64,000 nucleotides of DNA from Paenalcaligenes sp050487225 (GCF_050487225.1 NZ_JBKQGY010000001.1:1550001-1614000); one strand, 5' to 3'. Shown: positions 33,779 to 43,743, counted from the first letter of the stretch. Translations and numbers: made by a program. The notes: generated by a model from the sequence alone, not told the origin.

Positions 33779-35590
33779 CGACTCAACAACGCTGGCCACG
33801 CAGGCCAGTAGGTCGTCACCGTAGGCTTTAAGCTTACGCACCCCTACACCCGAAATACAGCGTAAATCGTCTAAATCTTGAGGCTGCTCTATGGCTATCT
33901 GCCTCAAGGTAGCATCATTAAAAATAATGTAGGCAGGCACTTCGTGCTCTTTAGCCACGGCTGAACGCCATTCTCGCAAAGCTTGGAAAAAGGGCTGTGC
34001 CTCAGGCGGCAACTGCGTGGCGGGTTTGCTGCTACGTGTAGCTTTGGAAGCAATGGTGGCTTCACGCCTGAACATCAGTTGCTGCTCACCTTTAAGCACT
34101 GGTCTGGCTTTTTCTGTTAGCCCCAAGGTGCCATAGCCTTGCGTGTCTACCGCCAACACATTGAGTGCCAGCAACTGTCGCAATACACCACGCCAGCCTT
34201 GATCGTTAATGTCGCTGCCTATGCCAAACACGCTGAGGCTTTGATGACCGTACTCTTTGACTCGTTCGGTTTCTTTACCGCGCAAAATATCAATCAAGTG
34301 CCCTGCACCAAAACGCTGTCCACGCTCTCGCCATAAGCGATATACCGCTGACAATAATTTTTGAGCGGCTACCGTACCGTCCCAAGACTCTGGCGGCTGC
34401 ATGCACGTATCGCAGTTCTGGCAGTTATGTATGGTTTCACCAAAGTATGCCAATAACGATTGGCGTCGGCAGCTCACGGTTTCGCACAAACCCAGCATGG
34501 CATCCAGCTGACGCCCTTGCGTACGCCGGTGACTTTCTTCGGCTTGTGAATCACTAATCATGCGGTGCAACTGCACCACGTCTTGCAACCCATACGCCAG
34601 CCATGCCGTAGCCGGCTCACCATCGCGGCCTGCACGCCCCGTTTCTTGGTAATACCCTTCGATGGATTTAGGTAAGTCGATATGCGCCACAAAACGCACA
34701 TCTGGCTTATTCACCCCCATGCCAAAGGCGATGGTTGCCACCATCACCACCCCTTCCTCTCGCAAGAAACGGGATTGGTTTTGTGCACGTACGGCAGCAC
34801 TCAGACCTGCGTGATACGGCAGTGCATTCACACCTTCTCGTACCAAAAACTCGGCGGTATCTTCTACCCGAGCACGCGATAAGCAATACACAATACCGCT
34901 TTCGCCAGGATGCTCGTCTCGAACCAAGCTCAACAATTGGCGACGCACATCGTTTTTCTCTACGATGCGATAGCAAATGTTGGGCCTATCAAAGCTGGAG
35001 ACAAAATGCTCAGCATGATGCAGCGATAAACGCTCGGCAATTTCATGACGAGTTTCGGCTGTGGCCGTTGCCGTCAGTGCAATACGCGGCACATCTGGCC
35101 AACGTTCTGCCAAATACGACAAGCCCAAATACTCTGGGCGGAAATCATGCCCCCACTGTGACACACAGTGCGCTTCATCAATCGCAAACAAAGCAATATG
35201 ACCACGCGCTAACAAATCTAGGCAACGGTCCGTCAACAAGCGCTCGGGAGCTACATACAATAAATCCAGCTCGCCTGCCAGAAACGCACGCTCCACCTCG
35301 CGGGTTTGCGCCCATTCTTGAGTAGAGTTTAAGTAAGCCGCACGTACCCCTAGCTCAGTCAGGGCATCAACCTGATCTTGCATCAACGCAATAAGGGGGG
35401 AAATCACAATGCCTGTACCCGGCCGTATCAAGGCGGGGATTTGATAACACAGTGACTTACCGCCACCGGTTGGCATTAACACCAGCGCATCACCGCCAGC
35501 CACGACTTGTTCAATAATCGCGCGTTGGTCTCCCCTGAAGGCATCATAGCCAAACACATTTTGTAGGGTTTCCAGAGCGGGATCAGACAT
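33767..35590 (-). CDS. recQ: ATP-dependent DNA helicase RecQ
   Basis: This 607-residue 3'-5' helicase has motif I MPTGGGKSLCYQ, motif II AIDEAHCVSQWGHDFRPEY, SATATAETR-like motif III (LTATATAETR) and RAGRDG. The zinc-binding RQC part (CETVSCRRQSLLAYFGE, then CQNCDTC) and a C-terminal HRDC domain (LREWRSAVAKEHEVPAYIIFND) complete it. The ATG at 35590 is chosen over an upstream TTG. Confidence 0.97.
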   Translation of the reverse strand: MSDPALETLQNVFGYDAFRGDQRAIIEQVVAGGDALVLMPTGGGKSLCYQIPALIRPGTGIVISPLIALMQDQVDALTELGVRAAYLNSTQEWAQTREVERAFLAGELDLLYVAPERLLTDRCLDLLARGHIALFAIDEAHCVSQWGHDFRPEYLGLSYLAERWPDVPRIALTATATAETRHEIAERLSLHHAEHFVSSFDRPNICYRIVEKNDVRRQLLSLVRDEHPGESGIVYCLSRARVEDTAEFLVREGVNALPYHAGLSAAVRAQNQSRFLREEGVVMVATIAFGMGVNKPDVRFVAHIDLPKSIEGYYQETGRAGRDGEPATAWLAYGLQDVVQLHRMISDSQAEESHRRTQGRQLDAMLGLCETVSCRRQSLLAYFGETIHNCQNCDTCMQPPESWDGTVAAQKLLSAVYRLWRERGQRFGAGHLIDILRGKETERVKEYGHQSLSVFGIGSDINDQGWRGVLRQLLALNVLAVDTQGYGTLGLTEKARPVLKGEQQLMFRREATIASKATRSSKPATQLPPEAQPFFQALREWRSAVAKEHEVPAYIIFNDATLRQIAIEQPQDLDDLRCISGVGVRKLKAYGDDLLACVASVVESSVE

Positions 35591-35684
35591 GAAAATTTTC
35601 AATCAAAACAAGAGATAAGCGTGGCGTAGAAAGCGCAACGCTTTTACTTCAGCCCGTAGACTGTACCAGAAAACCCTAGGTGAC

Positions 35685-37469
35685 TCACGATTTGGTGCTA
35701 TTAAAAACCGCTGTGACTTCTGCGGCATCTAGGGAGCGTTTGATGGCCGTATACTTTTCCAACAATGCCGACTTATAGACTACACCCAATAAGCGAGGCT
35801 CGGCCTCTTCGCTTAACACCGGCAAACGTTCACCGCTAAAGCTCACAAAGTAATCTTGAGCTTCATCCAAACTCATATTGGCTGTTAAGGTTTTCACAAA
35901 GTCTGGGCGCAACACATCAGCCAATGTGAGTTTTTCAGTATCCAAGTGATGCAACAACAAGCGGGTTAAATCTTGTTGGGCCACCACCCCTTGGAACACA
36001 TTATTCGCATCCACCACGTACACGTATTTGACGGGGTAATCCAAGAACATCTGCAATGCTTCGCTAATCGTAGCGTCGTCTTTCAGTACCGTTTCGGCGG
36101 GCCGTACCAATTCGTTCAAACGCGTATGCCTCAAGGTACTACGCAAGCGTTCGTTTTGCTCACGCACCAGCACCACGTCATACATAGCCACTTCGGCGAG
36201 CAAGCGGGCCACAAAGTACGCCACCACCGTCGCAATAATCAGTGGCAACACCAACGCATAGCTAAGCGTCATTTCAAACAACATCAAAATAGCCATGAGT
36301 GGTGCACTGGTCGCCGCGCCCAAAAACGCCCCCATGCCCACCAACGTAAACAGATGCAAGGGGATATGCAAACCTGGCACCACTGAGAGCAACAACTGCC
36401 CGCACAAGGTACCAAATGCAGCGCCTACAAATAGCGCCGGGGTAAACACCCCACCAATCGCCCCAGAGCCTACGGTTAACGCTGTAGCCAGCACTTTGGC
36501 AAACAGCATGCCCACCACCATGTACCACGCCCACGGCTCTTGCAATAAGGCTGTCACCACGCTGTAGCCGTTACCTGCCACATCGGGGATAGCAATCAAC
36601 AGTAAGCCCAGTAACACGCCACCTACCGCCAAACGCAAAAACAGCGGGATACCCGTGCGTTCAAAGTAGGCTTTAAACACGGTCATCAGTTTTAGAAAAC
36701 CCGGAGCGGCTACCCCTACCAAGACACCTAGTAGCACAAACACCCAGATATCTATGCCCACTACACTTTGTACATCAGGCATTTCGTACAAGGGCTGATA
36801 AATCCCCAAAAGACGCATGCTTAGGTTAGCGACGGCTGCCGCGACTAATAAGGGGCCTAGGCTTTGTATGTTCAGAGTACCCAGCACAATCTCGGCCACA
36901 AATACGGCTCCGGCCAACGGGGTTCCGTATGCGGCACTGACACCGGCCGCCCCACCACAGGCTACCAACAAACGTAGATGCGTTGCCCCCACTTGCAGCA
37001 GCCGCCCCAACATAGACGCCACCAGCGATGCCAAGTGAATCATGGCCCCTTCCCTACCAATGGAGCCACCTGTAGCCACTGTAAACAGGGACGACAATGT
37101 ACGCAGCAACCCTTGGCGTATAGACAAGCGCCCATCACCTAAGGTGACCGCTTCCATATAGTCATCGGCCATCGTGCTTTTGCGTCGCTTCGCTAGCCAC
37201 AGCAAGATACCCGCCACCAGCCCGCCAATAGCGGGTAGCGATAAACGCCACCACCACGGCAAGTCACGCATCACATCGGAAATTTCTCCGGATTGCCCCG
37301 TTAATAAACGTTGCACCAGAAACATGGCTTCATGAAACAGCCAAATAGACAGGGCACCAGCAATGCCCATTAGCACAGCCCACCCCAGCACCCACAGCAT
37401 GGTAGATGCTTGCCCCAGCTTTTGTCGTGTAGACATCAGCCAGGGGGATGGGCTAGGCGTGTCCTCCAC
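35685..37469 (-). CDS. clcA: CLC-type chloride channel/transporter with CBS domains
   Basis: This 594-residue inner-membrane protein has the CLC fold for about 430 residues. The GSIGREGAMIHLAS block holds the gating Glu, and GSGAIGGVFTPALFVGAAFG is the third filter region. The C-terminus has two CBS motifs (DDATISEALQMFLDYPVKYVYVVD and MSLDEAQDYFVSFSGERLPVL) that usually bind adenine nucleotides. It starts with GTG at 37469, two bases after the bd-like subunit II gene and after an AGG, so it is the third gene of that operon. Confidence 0.9.
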   Translation of the reverse strand: MEDTPSPSPWLMSTRQKLGQASTMLWVLGWAVLMGIAGALSIWLFHEAMFLVQRLLTGQSGEISDVMRDLPWWWRLSLPAIGGLVAGILLWLAKRRKSTMADDYMEAVTLGDGRLSIRQGLLRTLSSLFTVATGGSIGREGAMIHLASLVASMLGRLLQVGATHLRLLVACGGAAGVSAAYGTPLAGAVFVAEIVLGTLNIQSLGPLLVAAAVANLSMRLLGIYQPLYEMPDVQSVVGIDIWVFVLLGVLVGVAAPGFLKLMTVFKAYFERTGIPLFLRLAVGGVLLGLLLIAIPDVAGNGYSVVTALLQEPWAWYMVVGMLFAKVLATALTVGSGAIGGVFTPALFVGAAFGTLCGQLLLSVVPGLHIPLHLFTLVGMGAFLGAATSAPLMAILMLFEMTLSYALVLPLIIATVVAYFVARLLAEVAMYDVVLVREQNERLRSTLRHTRLNELVRPAETVLKDDATISEALQMFLDYPVKYVYVVDANNVFQGVVAQQDLTRLLLHHLDTEKLTLADVLRPDFVKTLTANMSLDEAQDYFVSFSGERLPVLSEEAEPRLLGVVYKSALLEKYTAIKRSLDAAEVTAVFNSTKS

Positions 37470-37471
37470 TG

Positions 37472-38521
37472 TTAACCTCGGAACTCAGGTGGCTCAGGTG
37501 GTTTAGAAAGCCCGAACATTCCCTTATAAACCCAGATATTGAAGAGCAACATGATAGGAATGATCAGTACCGCCACGCCCCCGACGATTTGCATCACGGG
37601 CAATGAGGCGGCAGCATCCCAAATGGTGATTTCATCCAACACCAAGAATGGGAAAAAGCTAAAAGCCAAACCGGACATCACAGCCACAAACACAATCAGG
37701 GTCAGCATAAAAGGCAACGCGGTTGTGCGATAACTGCTGTTGATCATGCGCTGCAAACACATCTCTAGCGAGATAAAGCACAGCAGCAAAGCCCCCCATA
37801 GCACTAACACAATCACACGCTGTAGACCTTCGCTCCATTTCAGTAGCACGCCAGGGTTAGCCAACGCCAACACCACCGACGCTGCTATTGCTCCCGCCGC
37901 AAACCAGCGCACGGTCACACTGCCCCAGCGTACGGCTCTAGCTCGCAACTCACCGGCTTCACGCATGATTAACCAGCTAGCACCTAGCAACGCATACGCC
38001 GCAACAGAGCAAAGCCCCATGAAGATACTGAACCAAAAGTAGCCAGCTCCACTATTAAAGCTGACCACTACTTTGGCTAACAACACACCGTGTACAAAGG
38101 CGGTAATCACCGAACCCACACCAAAGGCCACTTGCCACTTGGCCTGCAACTCGGCTGGTGCACGCAAGCGCATTTCAAAACTGACCGAACGCAACAACAC
38201 ACCCAAGGCCAGCCCACACAGGGGTAAATACAAACTGCCCATCACGGCTTCCCACGCATAGGGGAATGCACAAAAAAACAGCACCATGCCCAAAAACAGC
38301 CAGTACTCATTGGCATCACGCCATGGGCTCAACAAGGACAACATGCGTGGTCGCAGCGAGGCAGGTGCAATCAACGACAAGCTGCCCACACCTATATCAA
38401 AACCGTCCAAGATCGTGCCTGCCAGCACTACTATGAAGAACAGCCCCAAAAACACCAACGGCATCCAGAATACAGGGTCGGTAATCGCCAGCCCCATCGC
38501 ATTGGCTAAGACTTCAATCAT
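37472..38521 (-). CDS. Cytochrome bd-like oxidase subunit II (CydB-like)
   Basis: This 349-residue membrane protein has about eight to nine helices. It retains CydB hallmarks: the LDGFDIGVG segment near residue 38, SPWRDANEYWL where CydB has HWDGNQVWL, the C-terminal TIWDAAASLPVMQIV, and IPIMLLFNIWVYKGMFG. It overlaps the subunit I gene by four bases. In contrast to its partner it is well conserved, so a bd-type heterodimer is expected. Confidence 0.85.
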   Translation of the reverse strand: MIEVLANAMGLAITDPVFWMPLVFLGLFFIVVLAGTILDGFDIGVGSLSLIAPASLRPRMLSLLSPWRDANEYWLFLGMVLFFCAFPYAWEAVMGSLYLPLCGLALGVLLRSVSFEMRLRAPAELQAKWQVAFGVGSVITAFVHGVLLAKVVVSFNSGAGYFWFSIFMGLCSVAAYALLGASWLIMREAGELRARAVRWGSVTVRWFAAGAIAASVVLALANPGVLLKWSEGLQRVIVLVLWGALLLCFISLEMCLQRMINSSYRTTALPFMLTLIVFVAVMSGLAFSFFPFLVLDEITIWDAAASLPVMQIVGGVAVLIIPIMLLFNIWVYKGMFGLSKPPEPPEFRG

Positions 38522-39855
38522 GCACGTCCCCTTCTACGAGCCACCGGCACCACACCGTAACGCACGATATAGCGAACCAGCATGAAAAATCCTACTAAGC
38601 AAAAGCCATAGACCACGGCATAGCTCACCAATGACACCAACGCTGACTCAAACGGTACGTCTGAAAATACGTCAGTAAATTTGATAGACCCATTCACCAT
38701 GTACGGTAAGGCGCCTGAGAAGTGGTACAGCAAGCCCACGACTAACAGCAACCACCCGGCCGCCCCCATGGCAATTAAGACTCTACGCCACCCAACCGAC
38801 AACGCAGAAGGGTCGTAATGCTGTGGACGCACGCGCCAGCACGTCAGTACCGTCGTCACCAGAATGGCTGCACCCAACAGCAATGCTATTCTGAAACTGA
38901 AAAACACAAGCGCCACTGGAGGCAACAGGCTTTGCCCCTCTAAGCCCCGATAATCGCCTGTTTCGGACACAGGAATCCACATTGCGCCTAGGCCGCGCCA
39001 ACCGTAGCTATATACGTTTCCGGCTTCGGGGCTCACTGGATAGGCAAAAAATGGCCAGAACACGTCGGCATCAGCATGCCAGCGTGCCATGGTCGCCAGC
39101 GCTTTCAAAGGTTCGTATTGCACCACCATCTGTCCATAGCCCCATACTGAGGCAACTAGCAAGACCGTGCTTAGCAACAACACCCACAGCACTAGCCTAA
39201 AAGCGCGACGCTCACTTTCATCAGCAGGCCTACGCAAACTTTTAGCAGCGGTAACGGCCATCACAAAGCAGCACGCGACCACCATGCTTAAGAGCAAAAA
39301 CACCGCCAACTGCCAGACAAAAGCAGGGCCTGTTAAGAGCTCATACCAATCGGTTACCAGATACCCTTTGTCTTGCCATTGCACACCGGTAGGCACTTGC
39401 ATCCACGACGACAAAGCAATCAACACACTCACTGTGACCGTACTACCTATGGCCACAATTGCCACAACAGCTGTGTGCAACCAATGCGGTAAGGTCCTGT
39501 AAGCAAAGAGCATTAAGCCCAAGAAACCACTTTTGAAGACCAGTGTCACCGCCAACGCCAACGCGATTAACGGCCCTGATACTTCGCTAGTACGGCTACT
39601 AAAGCCTGGCCACAAACTGCCTAATTGAATAAGGATAGGCAAGCTGGAAGCAAAGCCCAACACGACGGTTAATGCAAACACCCGTACCCAAAAGCGGTAG
39701 CTGGCTAGCCAGACCGAATGCAAGCCAGACAAGGTACGTAATCTAAATATCAGCAGCAGCCACGCCAGTCCAAGCTCCATCGCAAAGAAGATTGCCATGA
39801 AGCTCAGACTGCTAAAAAACTGCAACTGTGATAACCAAAGGGCAGAATGCGTCAT
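38518..39855 (-). CDS. Divergent CydA-like subunit I lacking the canonical haem ligands
   Basis: This 445-residue membrane protein is homologous to CydA. LSQLQFFSSLSF at the start, LHTAVVAIVAIGSTVTVSVL followed by WMQVP (residues 126-155), and FFSFRIALLLG align with the E. coli blocks. By hand alignment the haem b595 ligand His19 is Met20, Glu99 is Ala100, Glu107 is Lys108, His186 falls at Val185/Phe186, and haem b558 ligand Met393 is Ala324. The Q-loop GDESGY is not retained and GRQPW reads GALPY. No frame damage is visible, so the gene seems under selection. Catalysis by the standard bd mechanism is doubtful. Confidence 0.82.
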   Translation of the reverse strand: MTHSALWLSQLQFFSSLSFMAIFFAMELGLAWLLLIFRLRTLSGLHSVWLASYRFWVRVFALTVVLGFASSLPILIQLGSLWPGFSSRTSEVSGPLIALALAVTLVFKSGFLGLMLFAYRTLPHWLHTAVVAIVAIGSTVTVSVLIALSSWMQVPTGVQWQDKGYLVTDWYELLTGPAFVWQLAVFLLLSMVVACCFVMAVTAAKSLRRPADESERRAFRLVLWVLLLSTVLLVASVWGYGQMVVQYEPLKALATMARWHADADVFWPFFAYPVSPEAGNVYSYGWRGLGAMWIPVSETGDYRGLEGQSLLPPVALVFFSFRIALLLGAAILVTTVLTCWRVRPQHYDPSALSVGWRRVLIAMGAAGWLLLVVGLLYHFSGALPYMVNGSIKFTDVFSDVPFESALVSLVSYAVVYGFCLVGFFMLVRYIVRYGVVPVARRRGRA

Positions 39856-39969
39856 AATGTCAGCTAGTTTAGAACGTGTTTATGAATTGTGCTGATGAAA
39901 AGCGCATGATGTGAACAGAACATGGCAAAATGGGTGATTCACCCGATTTATTTTCTTTGTATTTTACGT

Positions 39970-41727
39970 ATGACCACTGAATCTACAACGGCTCCTGTTT
40001 CGAATTTCCTACGCTCCATTATCGACCAAGATCTGAAGGCTCAGCGTCATGCGTCCAAACGCTGGGGCGGGAAACCCGGCCCTGCTCAGGTACACGCCTC
40101 TGCAGACGTAGACCCCGCGCGCATCCGCACCCGTTTCCCCCCCGAACCCAACGGCTACTTGCACATTGGTCACGCCAAAAGCATTTGCCTGAACTTCGGT
40201 TTGGCACGCGACTATTTAGGCGCCTGCCATTTGCGTTTTGACGACACCAACCCTGAAAAAGAAGAACAGGAATACGTAGACGCCATTATTGATATGGTGC
40301 ACTGGTTAGGCTTCGATTGGAATTTCCAAGATGAAACTAACTTGTACTTTGCCAGCGATTATTTCGATGACATGTACGCGTTTGCCGAAGCCTTAATCCA
40401 AGGCGGCTTTGCCTACGTCGATGAGCAAAGCCCTGAGCAAATGCGTGAGACCCGTGGCACATTAACATCGCCCGGCTCCAACTCACCTTGGCGCGATCGC
40501 CCCGCAGAAGAGTCCCTGACCCTGCTGCGCGAAATGCGTGATGGTAAACATCCAGACGGCAGCATGGCCTTGCGTGCAAAAATTGATATGGCATCGCCCA
40601 ATATCAATATGCGCGACCCTGTGATGTACCGTATTCGTCATGCTGAGCACCACCGCACTGGCGACAAATGGTGTATTTACCCCATGTACAGTTGGGCGCA
40701 CCCTGTAGAAGATGCGCTGGAAAAAATCACGCACAGTATCTGTACGCTTGAATTTGAAGACCAACGCCCCTTCTATAACTGGACACTAGAACGCCTGCGC
40801 GATTTGGGTTTCTTAACCGATCCTCTGCCGCAGCAGTACGAGTTCGCACGCCTGTACCTAAGCTACGTGGTTACCAGCAAACGCAAACTGCGTCAGTTGG
40901 TCGTCGAAAACCACGTTAACGGCTGGGACGACCCACGTATGCCTACCTTGGCTGGTTTGCGTCGTCGAGGCTACACCCCCGAAGCGATTCGCCTATTCTG
41001 CGAACGCATTGGTGTATCCAAAGCTGATTCTCGTATTGATTACAGCATTCTGGAACAAGCACTGCGTGACGATCTGGATCCTAAAGCACCGCGTAGCGTA
41101 GCGGTGTTAGATCCTATCAAACTGATCATCACCAACTACCCAGAAGGCCAAAGCGAAGAGTGCACTGCGCCGGCGCATCCTAAATTCCCCGAAGCCGGTC
41201 AACGTAGCTTCCCACTCACTCGTGAGTTGTGGATTGAGCGCGATGACTTCCGCATTGAGCCTGAGAAAAAATACTTCCGCCTGTACCCTGGTAACACCGT
41301 GCGTTTGAAATACGGCTATGTAGTGACCTGCACAGGTTACAAACAAGACGATCAAGGCAATGTGACCGAAGTACACGTTGAATACTTGCCAGACACCAAG
41401 AGCGGTACGCCTGGTGCTGATTCGGTCAAAGTGAAAGGCAACATCACATGGATTAGCACCGAACACGCTATTCCTGCCAAAGTACGTCTGTATGACCGTC
41501 TGTTTAGTGATCCACATCCAGACACCGGCGACAAAGACTTCTTGGCGCTGTTAAACCCCAACTCACTGACTACCGTAGATGCATGGGTAGAACCAGGTTT
41601 GGTAGCCGAACCCGGTGCAAACTGGCAGTTTGAGCGTTTGGGTTACTTTATGGCTGATCCTATTGAGTCCACGCCAGAGAAACCTGTACTGAACCGTACA
41701 GCAACCTTGCGTGATACGTGGGTGTAA
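39970..41727 (+). CDS. glnS: Glutaminyl-tRNA synthetase
   Basis: The 585-residue class I synthetase has the HIGH motif in RFPPEPNGYLHIGHAKS, the catalytic FDDTNPEKE block, and VVTSKRKLRQLV at the KMSKS position. The C-terminal anticodon-binding beta-barrels include KYFRLYPGNTVRLK and HAIPAKVRLYDRLF. The ATG at 39970 fits the family N-terminus. minC starts two bases after its stop, so glnS may be co-transcribed with the min genes. Confidence 0.97.
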   Translation: MTTESTTAPVSNFLRSIIDQDLKAQRHASKRWGGKPGPAQVHASADVDPARIRTRFPPEPNGYLHIGHAKSICLNFGLARDYLGACHLRFDDTNPEKEEQEYVDAIIDMVHWLGFDWNFQDETNLYFASDYFDDMYAFAEALIQGGFAYVDEQSPEQMRETRGTLTSPGSNSPWRDRPAEESLTLLREMRDGKHPDGSMALRAKIDMASPNINMRDPVMYRIRHAEHHRTGDKWCIYPMYSWAHPVEDALEKITHSICTLEFEDQRPFYNWTLERLRDLGFLTDPLPQQYEFARLYLSYVVTSKRKLRQLVVENHVNGWDDPRMPTLAGLRRRGYTPEAIRLFCERIGVSKADSRIDYSILEQALRDDLDPKAPRSVAVLDPIKLIITNYPEGQSEECTAPAHPKFPEAGQRSFPLTRELWIERDDFRIEPEKKYFRLYPGNTVRLKYGYVVTCTGYKQDDQGNVTEVHVEYLPDTKSGTPGADSVKVKGNITWISTEHAIPAKVRLYDRLFSDPHPDTGDKDFLALLNPNSLTTVDAWVEPGLVAEPGANWQFERLGYFMADPIESTPEKPVLNRTATLRDTWV

Positions 41728-41729
41728 TA

Positions 41730-42506
41730 ATGTCTGGAACACGTAAAGGTCCTCAGGCGCTAGACTTCAAAAGCGCCACCTTATATACCGTGCGACTGGT
41801 TCTGCACAGTAACGACCAAGATGAGCTACTCGCCGCATTGGCACAGCGCATGCACGACGCCGGTTCATTTTTTGAAAATGAACCTGTGGTGGTGGATGCC
41901 AGCCAACTGGCAGATGACTCCGCTTTGGATTGGTCTGCCCTGCTGGAAGCCCTGAACACCCACAAGCTAAATGCTGTGGGTGTGGTCGCTACAGGGGCTC
42001 TGCTGAAAGCGGCGCAAGAGGCTGGTTTACAGGAAGTAGACCTGTCTAATGCGCCTACCCGACCTGCTCCCAGCCCTAATGTGCCTGAGGCCGAGGTTCC
42101 TACCCTGTCTACCGCACAAGAACAAAGCACAGAACCCGCCACTATTACCCCTGAAGTCATTACCCAGATCGCCCCCGCTGCAATGGTGATCAACAAACAA
42201 TTACGTTCTGGTCAACGCATTTACGCGCGTGATACAGATTTAGTGGTGATAGGTGTGGTAGGTCAAGGTGCTGAGGTCATTGCCGATGGTAACATCCATG
42301 TGTATGGCCCCTTGCGCGGTAAAGCGATGGCAGGAGCCCGTGGCGACACCAATGCTCGCATCTTCACTACCGAGTTAGACCCGGAACTGATTGCGATTGC
42401 AGGTGTGTACCGCGTCGTGGAAGAACCGCTGGAAAAACCAGTACACAAACAACCCGCTGTAATCCAGCTAGAAGGCGAGAACCTGAGCATCCATCCGCTT
42501 TCTTAA
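41730..42506 (+). CDS. minC: Septum site-determining protein MinC
   Basis: The 258-residue FtsZ inhibitor has an N-terminal domain (ALDFKSATLYTVRLVLHSND) and a Pro/Thr/Ala/Glu-rich linker (about 110-150). The C-terminal beta-helix shows RSGQRIYARDTDLVVIGVVGQGAEVIADGNIHVYGPLRGKAMAGARGD. It starts two bases after glnS and is followed by minD after 102 bases. Confidence 0.96.
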   Translation: MSGTRKGPQALDFKSATLYTVRLVLHSNDQDELLAALAQRMHDAGSFFENEPVVVDASQLADDSALDWSALLEALNTHKLNAVGVVATGALLKAAQEAGLQEVDLSNAPTRPAPSPNVPEAEVPTLSTAQEQSTEPATITPEVITQIAPAAMVINKQLRSGQRIYARDTDLVVIGVVGQGAEVIADGNIHVYGPLRGKAMAGARGDTNARIFTTELDPELIAIAGVYRVVEEPLEKPVHKQPAVIQLEGENLSIHPLS

Positions 42507-42608
42507 CAGTTGATTACAAATGAAGTCTGTCAAGCAGTTACACTTGCCAGATGCGTCCCGTACGGCCTAGCCGTATAACCGATCAAAAACCTGAGGAATA
42601 GCTCTATC

Positions 42609-43424
42609 ATGACGCGAATTGTTGTGGTGACATCCGGTAAAGGTGGTGTAGGTAAAACCACCACTAGCGCCAGTTTTGCTTCCGGCCTTGCCATGCGCGG
42701 CCACAAAACCGTAGTAATCGACTTTGACGTAGGCTTGCGTAACCTGGATCTCATCATGGGTTGCGAACGTCGTGTGGTCTACGACTTTGTTAATGTCATC
42801 CAGGGTGAAGCCACGCTGCACCAAGCCCTGATTCGCGACAAACAGCTTGAAAACCTGTATATCCTGCCCGCGTCACAAACGCGTGATAAAGATGCACTGA
42901 GCAAGGATACTGTTCGCAAGGTTTTGGATGACCTAAAAGCCATGGACTTTGAGTTCATCGTCTGCGATTCCCCTGCCGGGATTGAAACAGGTGCATTGAT
43001 GGCCTCTTACTTTGCAGACGATGCATTGGTGGTCACCAACCCTGAAGTATCCTCTGTACGTGACTCTGACCGTATGTTGGGTATTTTGTCTGCCAAATCC
43101 CTGCGTGCAGAAACAGCTCAACCCCCCATCAAAGAGCACCTGCTCATTACACGTTACAGTCCTAAACGTGTGCTAGATGGTGAAATGCTTTCCCTGAAAG
43201 ACGTGGAAGACATTTTGCGCATCAAGTTAATTGGCGTGATTCCAGAATCCGAAGAAGTTTTGCAAGCCTCCAACCAAGGTGTGCCCGTGATCCACGATCG
43301 CGGCTGCGATGCAGCAGCAGCGTATCAAGACGTGGTTGATCGTTTTTTAGGTGACGAAAAACCCCTGCGTTTTGTTGATTACGAGAAGCCAGGCCTGTTT
43401 AAACGCCTTTTCGGAGGAAAGTAA
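42609..43424 (+). CDS. minD: Septum site-determining ATPase MinD
   Basis: The 271-residue ParA-type ATPase has the deviant Walker A SGKGGVGKTTT with its signature Lys, DFDVGLRNLDLIMG (switch I), and DSPAGIE (switch II). The C-terminal amphipathic membrane-targeting helix is LFKRLFGGK. It recruits MinC to the membrane and oscillates with MinE to place the division site. It overlaps no neighbour; minE begins one base after its stop codon. Confidence 0.98.
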   Translation: MTRIVVVTSGKGGVGKTTTSASFASGLAMRGHKTVVIDFDVGLRNLDLIMGCERRVVYDFVNVIQGEATLHQALIRDKQLENLYILPASQTRDKDALSKDTVRKVLDDLKAMDFEFIVCDSPAGIETGALMASYFADDALVVTNPEVSSVRDSDRMLGILSAKSLRAETAQPPIKEHLLITRYSPKRVLDGEMLSLKDVEDILRIKLIGVIPESEEVLQASNQGVPVIHDRGCDAAAAYQDVVDRFLGDEKPLRFVDYEKPGLFKRLFGGK

Positions 43425-43425
43425 T

Positions 43426-43695
43426 ATGTCTTTCCTTTCTTTGCTACTGGGCAAGAAAAAAACGTCCGCCAATGTTGCCAAAGATAGATTGCAGCTAATT
43501 TTGATTAACGAACGGGGCAAAGGTGGCGTTACACCTGATTACCTCCCCCGTTTGCAAAAAGAGCTGATTGAGGTTATCTCGCGGTACGTCAGCATTAATC
43601 CTGACGACATCAAGGTCAACCTGGAACGCCAAGACGACCTAGAAGTTCTGGAAGTGAAAATTGAAATGCCACAAGTAGAAAACGAAAAAGCGTAA
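43426..43695 (+). CDS. minE: Cell division topological specificity factor MinE
   Basis: The 89-residue protein starts at the ATG at 43426, preceded by GGAGG. It shows the N-terminal membrane segment MSFLSLLLGKKKTSANVAKDRLQ and the anti-MinCD region ILINER, followed by the dimerisation domain ELIEVISRYVSINPDDIKVNLE. It stimulates the MinD ATPase. A strong terminator follows 49 bases after the stop. Confidence 0.97.
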   Translation: MSFLSLLLGKKKTSANVAKDRLQLILINERGKGGVTPDYLPRLQKELIEVISRYVSINPDDIKVNLERQDDLEVLEVKIEMPQVENEKA

Positions 43696-43743
43696 TCATC
43701 TACGCCCTCTTTTTCTTGTGGTGTAAGGCATTGCCCTTACATT

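Noticed and set aside
34735..35325. A 196-codon frame antisense to recQ
   Set aside because: It lies entirely inside recQ, has no recognisable domain or ribosome site, and has shadow-frame composition.
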